Assembly: GCF_000426565.1 (NCBI RefSeq)
Contig: NZ_AUFP01000009.1
Span: 1-64,000, forward strand
Origin: Segatella albensis DSM 11370 = JCM 12258
Lineage (GTDB): Bacteria > Bacteroidota > Bacteroidia > Bacteroidales > Bacteroidaceae
DNA length: 64,000 nucleotides
Reading direction: 5' to 3'
The translations under genes and the position numbers were made by a program. Position 1 is the stretch's first letter, and every line of letters starts with the position of its first letter. Of the stretch, positions 57,203 to 64,000 are shown piece after piece. The notes under the pieces were generated by a model. The model was not told the origin of the DNA. It was given only the letters and a program-made list of their open reading frames with translations, and ran no database searches.

Positions 57203-58085
57203 CAATACCATGTGCGTTTACGGTCTTGTCGATACGACCGATCATACCGCGCAATGCCTTACCTGGGCCACACTCTACAAACTCATCAGCACCAGCAGCG
57301 ATCATATTCTGTACACTAGCAGTCCAGCGAACAGAGCTTGTAAGCTGAGCGATCAAATTAGCCTTGATTTCAGCAGCATCAGTATGAGCCTTAGCGTCAA
57401 CATTCTGATATACAGGGCACTTAGGAGCATTGAAAGTAGTCTTTTCAATAGCTGCCTGAAGTTCATCCTTTGCAGGCTGCATCAATGGAGAGTGAAAAGC
57501 GCCACCAACCTTCAAAGGCAGAGCACGCTTAGCGCCAGCAGCCTTCAAAGCCTCACAAGCCTTATTGATAGCATCAGAATTACCAGAAATAACAAGCTGA
57601 CCAGGGCAGTTGTAATTAGCAGCAACAACGATGTTACCCTCTGAAGAAACCTCATTACAAACCTCCTCTACCTTTTCGTCAGGAAGGCCGATAATGGCAG
57701 CCATAGTACCAGGGTTAGCCTCACAAGCTTTCTGCATAGCATTAGCACGAGCAGCAACGAGTTTCAGACCATCCTCGAAACTAAGAGCACCAGAAGCAAC
57801 CAAAGCTGAGAACTCACCGAGAGAGTGACCTGCAACCATTGAAGGATTAAACTCATCACCAAGGCAAAGAGCAGAGATTACACTATGAAGGAAAACTGCA
57901 GGCTGAGTAACCTTAGTTTCTTTCAACTGTTCATCAGTACCTGAGAACATAATATCGGTAATCTTAAAGCCGAGGATTTCATCAGCCTTATCAAAAAGTT
58001 CTTTAGCTGTTGTATTGTTATCGTAAAGGTCTTTACCCATACCTACGAATTGAGAACCCTGTCCAGGGAAAACAAATGCTTTCAT
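57195..58085 (-). CDS. fabD: Malonyl-CoA:ACP transacylase
   Basis: A 296-residue enzyme loading malonyl groups onto acyl carrier protein for fatty acid synthesis. It opens with FVFPGQGSQFVGMG; the nucleophile is S88 in GHSLGEF and the partner H198 in GGAFHSPLM. A -7 box (TATCTTTG, 58122-58129) lies directly behind the rplI terminator. First gene of the operon with GH13 and AlaX; other fab genes are not here. Confidence 0.96.
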   Translation of the reverse strand: MKAFVFPGQGSQFVGMGKDLYDNNTTAKELFDKADEILGFKITDIMFSGTDEQLKETKVTQPAVFLHSVISALCLGDEFNPSMVAGHSLGEFSALVASGALSFEDGLKLVAARANAMQKACEANPGTMAAIIGLPDEKVEEVCNEVSSEGNIVVAANYNCPGQLVISGNSDAINKACEALKAAGAKRALPLKVGGAFHSPLMQPAKDELQAAIEKTTFNAPKCPVYQNVDAKAHTDAAEIKANLIAQLTSSVRWTASVQNMIAAGADEFVECGPGKALRGMIGRIDKTVNAHGIDE

Positions 58086-58121
58086 CTTATCTAATCTTTA
58101 AATATTAATGATTTTCGAACG

Positions 58122-58129
58122 CAAAGATA
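58122..58129 (-). promoter_or_regulatory. -7 promoter element of fabD
   Basis: Minus-strand TATCTTTG followed by GC, about 36 nt before the start codon, immediately after the T-run of the rplI terminator. Confidence 0.6.
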
Positions 58130-58134
58130 CAAAA

Positions 58135-58169
58135 AAAATCCCAATTACCATATTGGTAAAAGGGATTTT
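58135..58169 (-). terminator. Terminator of the rpsF-rpsR-rplI operon
   Basis: Outer stem AAAATCCC / GGGATTTT (58135-58142, 58162-58169) and inner stem TTACC / GGTAA, with a run of eight T residues on the minus strand. Confidence 0.82.
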
Positions 58170-58209
58170 ATATAGATTTGCTTTACAGTGCAATAATATG
58201 CGCTTGTAA

Positions 58210-58734
58210 TTACTCTGCTGCTGGAATTTCCTCTTCCTCAGCTTTAGCCTCTGCAGGAGCAGCTTCTTCAGCCTTAGGAGCCTCAACAGGAGCATTTTCA
58301 GCTAATACCTTAACAGGAACCTTAACCTCTACCTCCTTGTGGAAGTGTACAGTAGCCTCATACTCACCAACCTTCTTGATGTCCTTCATTGTAACAATCT
58401 TGCGGTCGATTTCGAAGCCCTTCTTAGCAAGTTCCTCTGCTACCATAGCTGCAGTGACAGAACCATAAAGAACGCCTGTAGTAGCTACCTTAGCGGTAAA
58501 CTCAACAGCAACATCCTTCAAAGCCTCACCCTTCTTCTCAGCCTCAGCCTTAAGAGCAGCCAACTTAGCAGCCTGCTGCTTCATATCCTCTGCGAGCTGC
58601 TTCTTAGCAGAAGCAGAAGCGATAACAGCCTTACCTGTTGGGATTAAATAGTTACGGCCATAACCGTTCTTTACATTAACGATATCGTTCTTGTATCCAA
58701 GTCCGATAATATCTTCTTTAAGTATAATTTCCAT
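58210..58734 (-). CDS. rplI: Ribosomal protein bL9
   Basis: A 174-residue large-subunit protein. The N-terminal rRNA-binding domain MEIILKEDIIGLGYKNDIVNVKNGYGRNYLIP, the connecting helix and the C-terminal domain to about residue 148 are typical. A further 25-residue Ala/Glu/Pro-rich acidic tail is an extension beyond the usual bL9 length. Third gene of the S6-S18-L9 operon. Confidence 0.97.
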   Translation of the reverse strand: MEIILKEDIIGLGYKNDIVNVKNGYGRNYLIPTGKAVIASASAKKQLAEDMKQQAAKLAALKAEAEKKGEALKDVAVEFTAKVATTGVLYGSVTAAMVAEELAKKGFEIDRKIVTMKDIKKVGEYEATVHFHKEVEVKVPVKVLAENAPVEAPKAEEAAPAEAKAEEEEIPAAE

Positions 58735-58751
58735 TCTGTTTCCCTCCTAAA

Positions 58752-59024
58752 TTACTTCATCAAATCGGCTACGTAAGGAAGCAGTGCAATCTGGCGAGCA
58801 CGCTTTACAGCCTGTGCGACGCGACGCTGATACTTCAAAGATGTACCTGTGATACGACGTGGAAGGATCTTGCCCTGCTCATTCAAGAACTTCTTAAGGA
58901 ACTCAGGATCCTTGTAATCGATATACTTAATACCACTCTTCTTGAAACGGCAATACTTCTTCTTCTTTGTATCAATAGAAGGAGCGGTCAAATAACGGAT
59001 TTCTGATTTTTTCTGATCTGCCAT
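58752..59024 (-). CDS. rpsR: Ribosomal protein bS18
   Basis: A 90-residue small-subunit protein with the conserved [19 protein letters not shown] start of the core and [22 protein letters not shown]. It pairs with S6 on the platform of the 30S subunit. It starts 2 nt after the rpsF stop. Confidence 0.97.
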   Translation of the reverse strand: MADQKKSEIRYLTAPSIDTKKKKYCRFKKSGIKYIDYKDPEFLKKFLNEQGKILPRRITGTSLKYQRRVAQAVKRARQIALLPYVADLMK

Positions 59025-59026
59025 AA

Positions 59027-59368
59027 TTAAGCCTCCTTTTTACCTAATTTGTTACGACGCTTTTCTGCGTATGCTGCTGCATACTTGTCAAGACGTACTG
59101 TCATGTAACGAATAACTTTCTCATCGCGGCGGAAGCCGGTCTCGAGAGTGTTAACGATTGATGGCTCGCCCTTGAACTCTAACAGGCAGTAGAAGCCTGT
59201 TGATTTCTTCTCGATAGCGTAAGCCATCTTCTTCAAACCCCAAGCCTCTTCATTCAGAATCTCAGCACCATTATTTGTGAGCAGATTCTTGAATTTAGCG
59301 ACCGTTTCCTTCATCTGTTCATCAGACAAAACGGGAGTCAAAATGAAAACGGTTTCGTATTGATTCAT
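59027..59368 (-). CDS. rpsF: Ribosomal protein bS6
   Basis: A 113-residue small-subunit protein of the usual ferredoxin-like fold ([22 protein letters not shown]). First gene of the operon, with a 78-nt leader long enough to hold an autoregulatory S6:S18 site; I cannot confirm such a fold by eye. Confidence 0.97.
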   Translation of the reverse strand: MNQYETVFILTPVLSDEQMKETVAKFKNLLTNNGAEILNEEAWGLKKMAYAIEKKSTGFYCLLEFKGEPSIVNTLETGFRRDEKVIRYMTVRLDKYAAAYAEKRRNKLGKKEA

Positions 59369-59452
59369 ACTACTTTAATAATATAAAAAATTAATAATTC
59401 AATAATGCGCCTGATTTCCAAGCACTTACATACTTTTCCACCAAATGCGCTG

Positions 59453-59501
59453 CAAAAGTACAACTTTTTTTTGAATTAACCAAATATTTTTCGTACTTTT
59501 G
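59453..59501. promoter_or_regulatory. Overlapping divergent promoters: rpsF (minus) and small membrane protein (plus)
   Basis: For rpsF: -33 TTTG at 59481-59484 and -7 TACTTTTG at 59453-59460 on the minus strand, 20-bp gap. For the plus-strand gene: -33 TTTG at 59470-59473 and -7 TACTTTTG at 59494-59501, 20-bp gap. The two promoters interleave, so polymerase binding at one should exclude the other. Confidence 0.75.
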
Positions 59502-59531
59502 CTCTATCATAGAATGAAACTCTATAAGATT

Positions 59532-59747
59532 ATGAAAAGAACTAAGCAATACAAAAACAATAAAAAGATCATTGAAACATTTGTTTCTATCACCAGTAGT
59601 ATTACATTTGTCGTATTGGGGGTAATCATCTTGGCTTTTGCGTTTATTGCCGGAACAAGATCTAACCTCATTTTATATATAGGTGAGCTCCTTACGATTC
59701 TAGGGATTATAGACTATGTTTTCGCACAAAGAAAAGAAGGTAAATAG
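59532..59747 (+). CDS. Small two-span membrane protein, unknown
   Basis: A 71-residue protein from the chosen start (MKRTKQYKNNKK), with a basic N-terminus and two hydrophobic segments at about 16-40 and 46-62, ending RKEGK. The frame is open further upstream (ATGs at 59499 and 59514), but the -7 box at 59494-59501 puts transcription start near 59508, so the start at 59532 is preferred. I do not recognise a family. A GTTAAC palindrome array begins 7 nt after the stop codon. Confidence 0.7.
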   Translation: MKRTKQYKNNKKIIETFVSITSSITFVVLGVIILAFAFIAGTRSNLILYIGELLTILGIIDYVFAQRKEGK

Positions 59748-59754
59748 CATCATT

Positions 59755-59860
59755 TACGAAGTTAACTACGTAAGGCTACGCAGTTAACTACATGAGGCTA
59801 CGCAGTTAACTACATGAGGCTACGCAGTTAACTGCGTGAGGCGATGAAGTTAACTGCGTA
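59755..59860. repeat. Array of five 22-bp-period palindromes, GTTAAC type
   Basis: Cores start at 59761, 59783, 59805, 59827 and 59849, all GTTAAC and exactly 22 bp apart. All four spacers are AGGC. Unit 4 contains the perfect 16-bp palindrome ACGCAGTTAACTGCGT. Located between convergent genes, just after the small membrane protein gene and before the rprY terminator. Confidence 0.93.
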
Positions 59861-59876
59861 TCACATAACAAAAAGA

Positions 59877-59906
59877 CTCCCATAGAAGAACACCCTTCTA
59901 TGGGAG
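59877..59906 (-). terminator. Terminator of rprXY
   Basis: A 12-bp perfect stem, CTCCCATAGAAG / CTTCTATGGGAG, 6-nt loop; TCTTTTTG follows on the minus strand. Confidence 0.8.
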
Positions 59907-59943
59907 AATATTAAAAGACATATTCGATTCTCTAATACTATAA

Positions 59944-60651
59944 TTATTCCTCTTCTGGGACAATTAGCTTATATCCTTTACCATGGATATTGATGATTTC
60001 GATCTGATCGTCAGCCTTAAGATGTTTACGCAACTTCGTAATATAAACATCCATAGAACGAGCATTAAAATAGTTATCATCAATCCAAATTGTCTTCAAG
60101 GCAAAATCACGCTGAAGGATCTCATTAGCATGAGCGCAAAGCAAAGCCAACAACTCATTTTCCTTGGTCGTCAGTTTGGTCTGCTTATCAGGATCATTAT
60201 CCAAAGTAAGCAACTGCTTTTGAGTATCAAAAGAGAAGCGACCGATATGATATAATGTAGATTCCTTAGTCTTCTTTCCACGTACTCGACGCAAGATCGC
60301 CTCAATACGGAACACAAGTTCTTCCATAGAGAAAGGCTTGGTAATATAATCGTCAGCACCGATTTTGAAGCCCTCCAAGATATCCTCCTTCAAAGTTTTA
60401 GCAGTAAGGAAAATAATAGGCATCTCAGCGTTAGCCTGACGGATTTCCTGTGCTAAAGTAAAACCGTCTTTCTTAGGCATCATAACATCAAGCACACAGA
60501 TATCATATTTATCTTTCAAGAATTCCTTATATCCGATTTCTCCATCAGGGCAAAGGGTTGCAGAATACTCCTTTGCCTGTAAATACTCACGAAGTAACAT
60601 TCCTAAATTTTCATCATCTTCACAAAGAAGAATTTTTAGTTTATCGTCCAT
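59944..60651 (-). CDS. rprY: OmpR-family response regulator, RprY-like
   Basis: A 235-residue DNA-binding regulator. Receiver domain about 5-120 with acidic pocket E11/D12, phosphoacceptor D55 in CVLDVMMPKKDG, and lysine in YITKPF. The C-terminal winged helix (about 135-232) ends HGKGYKLIVP. The receiver closely resembles the RprY of Bacteroides as I know it. Targets are unknown here. It lies 29 nt after the kinase gene. Confidence 0.9.
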   Translation of the reverse strand: MDDKLKILLCEDDENLGMLLREYLQAKEYSATLCPDGEIGYKEFLKDKYDICVLDVMMPKKDGFTLAQEIRQANAEMPIIFLTAKTLKEDILEGFKIGADDYITKPFSMEELVFRIEAILRRVRGKKTKESTLYHIGRFSFDTQKQLLTLDNDPDKQTKLTTKENELLALLCAHANEILQRDFALKTIWIDDNYFNARSMDVYITKLRKHLKADDQIEIINIHGKGYKLIVPEEE

Positions 60652-60680
60652 AGCTTCTATTTTTAGTTTATATATTATTC

Positions 60681-62249
60681 TTATCTATCTTCATTGATAT
60701 ATGGTAACCTTATAGTAAAGGTTGTACCTTTTCCATATTGGCTATCAACCTTTATATCACCTTCATGCAAGTCTACCATCTTCTTGACATAGGCCAAACC
60801 GAGTCCGAATCCTTTCACGTCATGCACATTACCCGTGTGCACGCGATAGAATTTTTCGAAGATCTTCTTCAAATTTTCCTTTTTGATTCCAAGACCAGTA
60901 TCACGCACAGAGATGCACACTCTGTCTCCATCATTCCAAGTTCTGAGATATACATTCAACGGTTCTTCCGGTTTACGATATTTCACGGCATTATCCAGCA
61001 AGTTGAAGATTACATTCTGGAAGTGCATTTCGTCTACATATATCGTAGATTCTACGGCCTCGATTTGTGTATATACTTTTCCACCCGTATGCTCTACTCG
61101 CAACGTGAAAGAGTTACCGATATTCTCAACCATTTCGTTAAGGTCTATCTTTCTCTTCTTCAGTACAGCCTTCTTGCGATCATACATACTCATCTGCAAC
61201 ACCTTCTCTACGAGGAACCTCAGTCTCTTGCTCTCGTCGTTGATGACACCACCAAGATGCTTCATCATGTTCTCACTCTTGGTAACAGATGTATCGTTGA
61301 GCATCTGCGCAGCCAAAGAGATACTGGCAATAGGTGTCTTCAGTTCATGGGTCATATTGTTGATGAAGTCGTTCTTTATCTCAGAATATCTCTTCTGTCG
61401 GAATATAATTACGATTGTGAAAACAAAGGTTATCAACAACACCAATGTAAAGATGACACTCGGAATCATAAATCTCACCGAATCGAAGATATAACTGTTC
61501 ATGTCCGGGAAATGTATCTTCACCACTCCCATCTTGGATTGTGGGTCGTTGCGGAACAGTATCTGAGAATAAGTATATTCCTCACCTTCATCCGAATAAT
61601 CAGAGCAACGATATACTTCTCGACCATCCTGTGTACATACTGTAAAATGATAAGGTATCTTGATACCATTGTTTTGCAATTCCGCATTCAGGTCATTATC
61701 AAGAAGTTTAAAGTTGATTCTCTCCTTCAGAGGTTTATCAGAAGCTGAATACAGCATATTGATAACCACCTCATCAAGAAGAGCTTTCTGATAGACATAT
61801 CTATTTTTAACAATCTCAGAAAGCGATTTCTGAGCCTCATTCAATGTATTTTTATCACTACGCAAGATCATCGCCTTCGGAGTCTGAGAAGGTTTGATGG
61901 CTATAGTCTTCAACTCAAACGAAGAATACACGGTACCATCCTTTCCCATCACCGAATATTGGTGAGAATGCTGCAGAGTACCATCATTTGGTTTACCGGA
62001 ACGAGTACCCACAGAATCTTTCTTCATAGCTCTACGCTCTGTCTCGTTGACATCTTTCTCCAAGTATCGGAGGGTCTCATTCAACTCCAGATTTCGGGAA
62101 GCTTGATACAGGGCTCTATTCACAGATTCGTCAAACTGTTCTTTCTTCATATTGACCATCTCCTGAATATAATTTAATTGCAGGTATAATAAGGCCAAAA
62201 AAGAGAACCCCATAATTATAGCGATTGTCCAAATTGTTTTCTTCTTCAT
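60681..62249 (-). CDS. rprX: Sensor histidine kinase, RprX-like
   Basis: A 522-residue inner-membrane kinase: transmembrane segments at about 6-24 and 259-283 enclose a periplasmic sensor domain of some 235 residues. Cytoplasmic H-box NNMTHELKTPIASI with H301, then N-box NVIFNLLDNAVKY and ATP motifs DTGLGIK and GFGLGLAYVK. It phosphorylates the RprY-like regulator encoded next. The -7 box TATATTTG at 62255-62262 lies 5 nt before the ATG, implying a nearly leaderless mRNA. Confidence 0.92.
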   Translation of the reverse strand: MKKKTIWTIAIIMGFSFLALLYLQLNYIQEMVNMKKEQFDESVNRALYQASRNLELNETLRYLEKDVNETERRAMKKDSVGTRSGKPNDGTLQHSHQYSVMGKDGTVYSSFELKTIAIKPSQTPKAMILRSDKNTLNEAQKSLSEIVKNRYVYQKALLDEVVINMLYSASDKPLKERINFKLLDNDLNAELQNNGIKIPYHFTVCTQDGREVYRCSDYSDEGEEYTYSQILFRNDPQSKMGVVKIHFPDMNSYIFDSVRFMIPSVIFTLVLLITFVFTIVIIFRQKRYSEIKNDFINNMTHELKTPIASISLAAQMLNDTSVTKSENMMKHLGGVINDESKRLRFLVEKVLQMSMYDRKKAVLKKRKIDLNEMVENIGNSFTLRVEHTGGKVYTQIEAVESTIYVDEMHFQNVIFNLLDNAVKYRKPEEPLNVYLRTWNDGDRVCISVRDTGLGIKKENLKKIFEKFYRVHTGNVHDVKGFGLGLAYVKKMVDLHEGDIKVDSQYGKGTTFTIRLPYINEDR

Positions 62250-62254
62250 GATGG

Positions 62255-62262
62255 CAAATATA
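62255..62262 (-). promoter_or_regulatory. -7 element abutting the rprX start codon
   Basis: Minus-strand TATATTTG; predicted transcription start is at or within 1-2 nt of the ATG at 62249. No good -33 box, because that position lies in the preceding terminator hairpin. Confidence 0.5.
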
Positions 62263-62272
62263 AGATAAATAT

Positions 62273-62304
62273 TAAAAGGTTAACACTTCCGTGTTAACCT
62301 TTTA
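62273..62304. terminator. Terminator downstream of the EF-G paralogue
   Basis: A 14-bp perfect stem, TAAAAGGTTAACAC / GTGTTAACCTTTTA, with a 4-nt loop TTCC. The stem contains GTTAAC twice, but it is a plain hairpin, not part of the 22-bp arrays. Confidence 0.75.
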
Positions 62305-62359
62305 GCTTGTTTTTAACGAAATTAACCAAATTCCATCGATTTGATTACAAATATGCAAT

Positions 62360-64000
62360 TTATTCGTCTTGTTCTTTGGCCATTTCTGCTTCATGTTCAG
62401 AAATCAAAGTAGATTGGATTTCGTTAGGCACTAGTTCATAACTGGCAAACTTGGTAGTAAAGCTGGCACGTCCACCGGTCAAAGAACTCAAAGAGATACT
62501 GTAATTAGACAGTTCTTTCTGTGGAATCTTAGCCTGTAATTTCTGATATCCGGCCTCTGTATCCATGCCCATAATCAAAGCGCGACGTCCCTGAAGGTCA
62601 CTCATCACATCTCCCATAAAGTCGGCTGGTACATATACTTCGAGGTCGTAGATAGGTTCCAGGATCTTTGGACCTGCCTGTTTGAAAGCATCGCTAAAGG
62701 CATGACGTGCTGCTAACTTAAACGACAGTTCATTACTGTCAACAGGGTGCATCTTACCATCATATACCACAACTCGTACATCGCGGGCATAACTTCCTGT
62801 CAAAGGTCCTTTCTCCATACATTCCATTACACCTTGAAGGATAGCTGGCATGAAACGCTGGTCGATGGCGCCTCCCACAACAGAATTGATAAACACCAGT
62901 TTACCGCCCCATGGAAGGTCTTTCACTTCTTTGCCTTTCATATTTACCTTAAACTCTTGTCCGTTAAAGTTGTATGATACAGGATCTGGCATGCCTTCTG
63001 CATACGGCTCTACGATCAAGTGAACTTCACCAAACTGTCCGGCACCACCACTTTGCTTCTTATGGCGATATTCTGCCTTAGCTTTCTTGGTGATCGTTTC
63101 ACGATATGGGATGCGAGGTTCACCGAACTCTACTGCCAATTTTTCATTATTTTCCAAACGCCACTTCAAAGTACGCAGATGAAACTCTCCCTGTCCACGG
63201 ATAATCGTCTGGCGCAGCTCCTTGGAGTTCTCAAATATCCACGTTGGGTCTTCCTGGCGCATCTTCAGTATAGCAGCCATCAGTTTTTCTGTATCTTGAG
63301 CATTCTTGGCACGAATAGCACGAGAATATTTTGCGTTTGGATATTTTATAAAGTCAAACTTGTTTTCACTGTCTTTGCTGTTAAGTGTATTACCTGTTTT
63401 TACATCCTTCAATTTAACAGTACATCCGATATCCCCGGCATTCAACTGATCTACAGGGATGCGGTTAGCACCGGCACATACATAGATCTGTCCTAGACGT
63501 TCCTTTGAGCCACGATCGGCGTTTGTCAAATCATCACCGGTCTTCACACTACCACTCATAACCTTAAAGTAACTTACTTCTCCAATATGAGGTTCCACAC
63601 CTGTCTTGAAGAAATAGATACTTGTAGGACCATCTGAAGAAGGTTTCACTTCTTCACCACGGGTATTATGAACACAAGGCATCTCATCAACAAAAGGAAC
63701 TACATTACCTAAGAATTCCATCAATCTGCGAACTCCCATATCTTTACCTGCACATACGCAAAATACAGGGAAAATAGAACGAGTTATCAATCCCTTGCGG
63801 ATGCCTTCGCGAAGTTCGTCCTCCGTAAGAGTTTCCGACTCGAAGAACTTCTCCATCAAGCCTTCATCGTTTTCGGCTGCCGCTTCTACAAGAGCCTTAT
63901 GAAGTTCCATGGCTTTATCCATCTCTTCGGCTGGGATATCATCAATCATAGGTTCTCCACCCTCTGGCTTCCATGTATATCTCTTCATCAACAAGACGTC
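62360..64000 (-). CDS. Elongation factor G paralogue, C-terminal part (cut by window edge)
   Basis: About 546 residues are visible; the frame stays open to the right edge, so the N-terminus and most of the GTPase domain are missing. Seen are the end of the G domain, domain II (about 115-220), domain III, domain IV with the KKQSGGAGQFGEVH motif and domain V to the acidic C-terminus. The gene is beside rprXY and not in an rpsL-rpsG operon. Bacteroides thetaiotaomicron has a second EF-G (EF-G2) reported to lack GTPase activity, and I recall similar gene order near it, so this is a candidate orthologue. That cannot be tested without the G domain. Confidence 0.85.
   Translation of the reverse strand, partial: DVLLMKRYTWKPEGGEPMIDDIPAEEMDKAMELHKALVEAAAENDEGLMEKFFESETLTEDELREGIRKGLITRSIFPVFCVCAGKDMGVRRLMEFLGNVVPFVDEMPCVHNTRGEEVKPSSDGPTSIYFFKTGVEPHIGEVSYFKVMSGSVKTGDDLTNADRGSKERLGQIYVCAGANRIPVDQLNAGDIGCTVKLKDVKTGNTLNSKDSENKFDFIKYPNAKYSRAIRAKNAQDTEKLMAAILKMRQEDPTWIFENSKELRQTIIRGQGEFHLRTLKWRLENNEKLAVEFGEPRIPYRETITKKAKAEYRHKKQSGGAGQFGEVHLIVEPYAEGMPDPVSYNFNGQEFKVNMKGKEVKDLPWGGKLVFINSVVGGAIDQRFMPAILQGVMECMEKGPLTGSYARDVRVVVYDGKMHPVDSNELSFKLAARHAFSDAFKQAGPKILEPIYDLEVYVPADFMGDVMSDLQGRRALIMGMDTEAGYQKLQAKIPQKELSNYSISLSSLTGGRASFTTKFASYELVPNEIQSTLISEHEAEMAKEQDE

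Noticed and set aside
60738..61748. 336-codon open frame opposite rprX
   Set aside because: It is antisense to a clear histidine kinase and rich in His, Ile and Tyr as expected of a reverse-frame shadow.
62273..62304. GTTAAC-containing hairpin as a fifth array
   Set aside because: Only one hairpin with a 4-nt loop and no 22-bp periodicity; it is placed as a terminator.

Overview
The window reads as chromosomal DNA of a gut-type Bacteroidota, most likely Prevotellaceae (Prevotella/Segatella copri-like). The evidence is: TAnnTTTG -7 boxes, often with TTTG about 20 bp upstream, in front of many genes; very little Shine-Dalgarno sequence; Bacteroidota-specific families (DUF4421, DUF4494, a Nudix-type AraR, RprX/RprY); and a bifunctional ThrA followed by an ApgM-type protein and ThrC. 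The genus is an inference. I see no prophage, insertion sequence, CRISPR array, tRNA or toxin system. Most of the window is well-packed core genome.

Layout. 1-760: a minus-strand promoter plus a boxA-like element, read as the leader of an rRNA operon whose 16S gene would lie off the left edge. 764-2419: flavodiiron protein facing a Fur-family regulator. 2583-6791: minus-strand operon DUF4494 - YggS - Gfo/Idh oxidoreductase - DUF4421 barrel - DUF1460 amidase. 6984-12975: aminotransferase, LolC/E-like permease, and two tandem acyl-CoA ligase paralogues. 13070-21775: Crp-family regulator, LepA, a small lipoprotein, YebC, PheT, and an FAD oxidoreductase. 22046-27071: threonine operon. 27107-29228: glycerate kinase, a 50-residue membrane protein, and an RluD-like synthase. 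29574-34967: small barrel protein, an asymmetric ABC-F ATPase, GrpE, DnaJ and FolC.

35073-51122 is a sugar catabolism block on the plus strand. A galactose operon (epimerase, MFS permease, galactokinase) ends in a strong terminator. It is followed by a long L-arabinose operon: lipoprotein epimerase, sodium symporter, AraR, AraD, AraA, an AraB-type kinase, GH51 arabinofuranosidase, transketolase and RpiB. Together these release arabinose from arabinan, import it, and feed it through ribulose-5-phosphate into the pentose phosphate pathway. 51211-57202: pyruvate kinase, HU, a 29-residue ribosomal-type peptide, RNase G, and an overlapping fabD - GH13 - AlaX operon. 58210-64000: ribosomal proteins L9/S18/S6, a small membrane protein, RprY/RprX, and the C-terminal part of an EF-G paralogue cut by the right edge.

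The most unusual signal is a set of four intergenic arrays. Each is built from about 18-bp palindromes separated by 4-bp spacers at an exact 22-bp period. Three arrays (near 2.5, 29.3 and 59.8 kb) have five units centred on GTTAAC. One (near 16.3 kb) has four units centred on CGGCCG. The two core families share the architecture, and the spacers AACT and AAGT occur in both the 2.5-kb and 16.3-kb arrays. Other points worth attention are the ABC-F protein whose degenerate motifs all fall in one composite ATP site, a sigma-54-like element before grpE, near-leaderless promoter positions, and operator-like repeats at the acyl-CoA ligase, gal and ara promoters.
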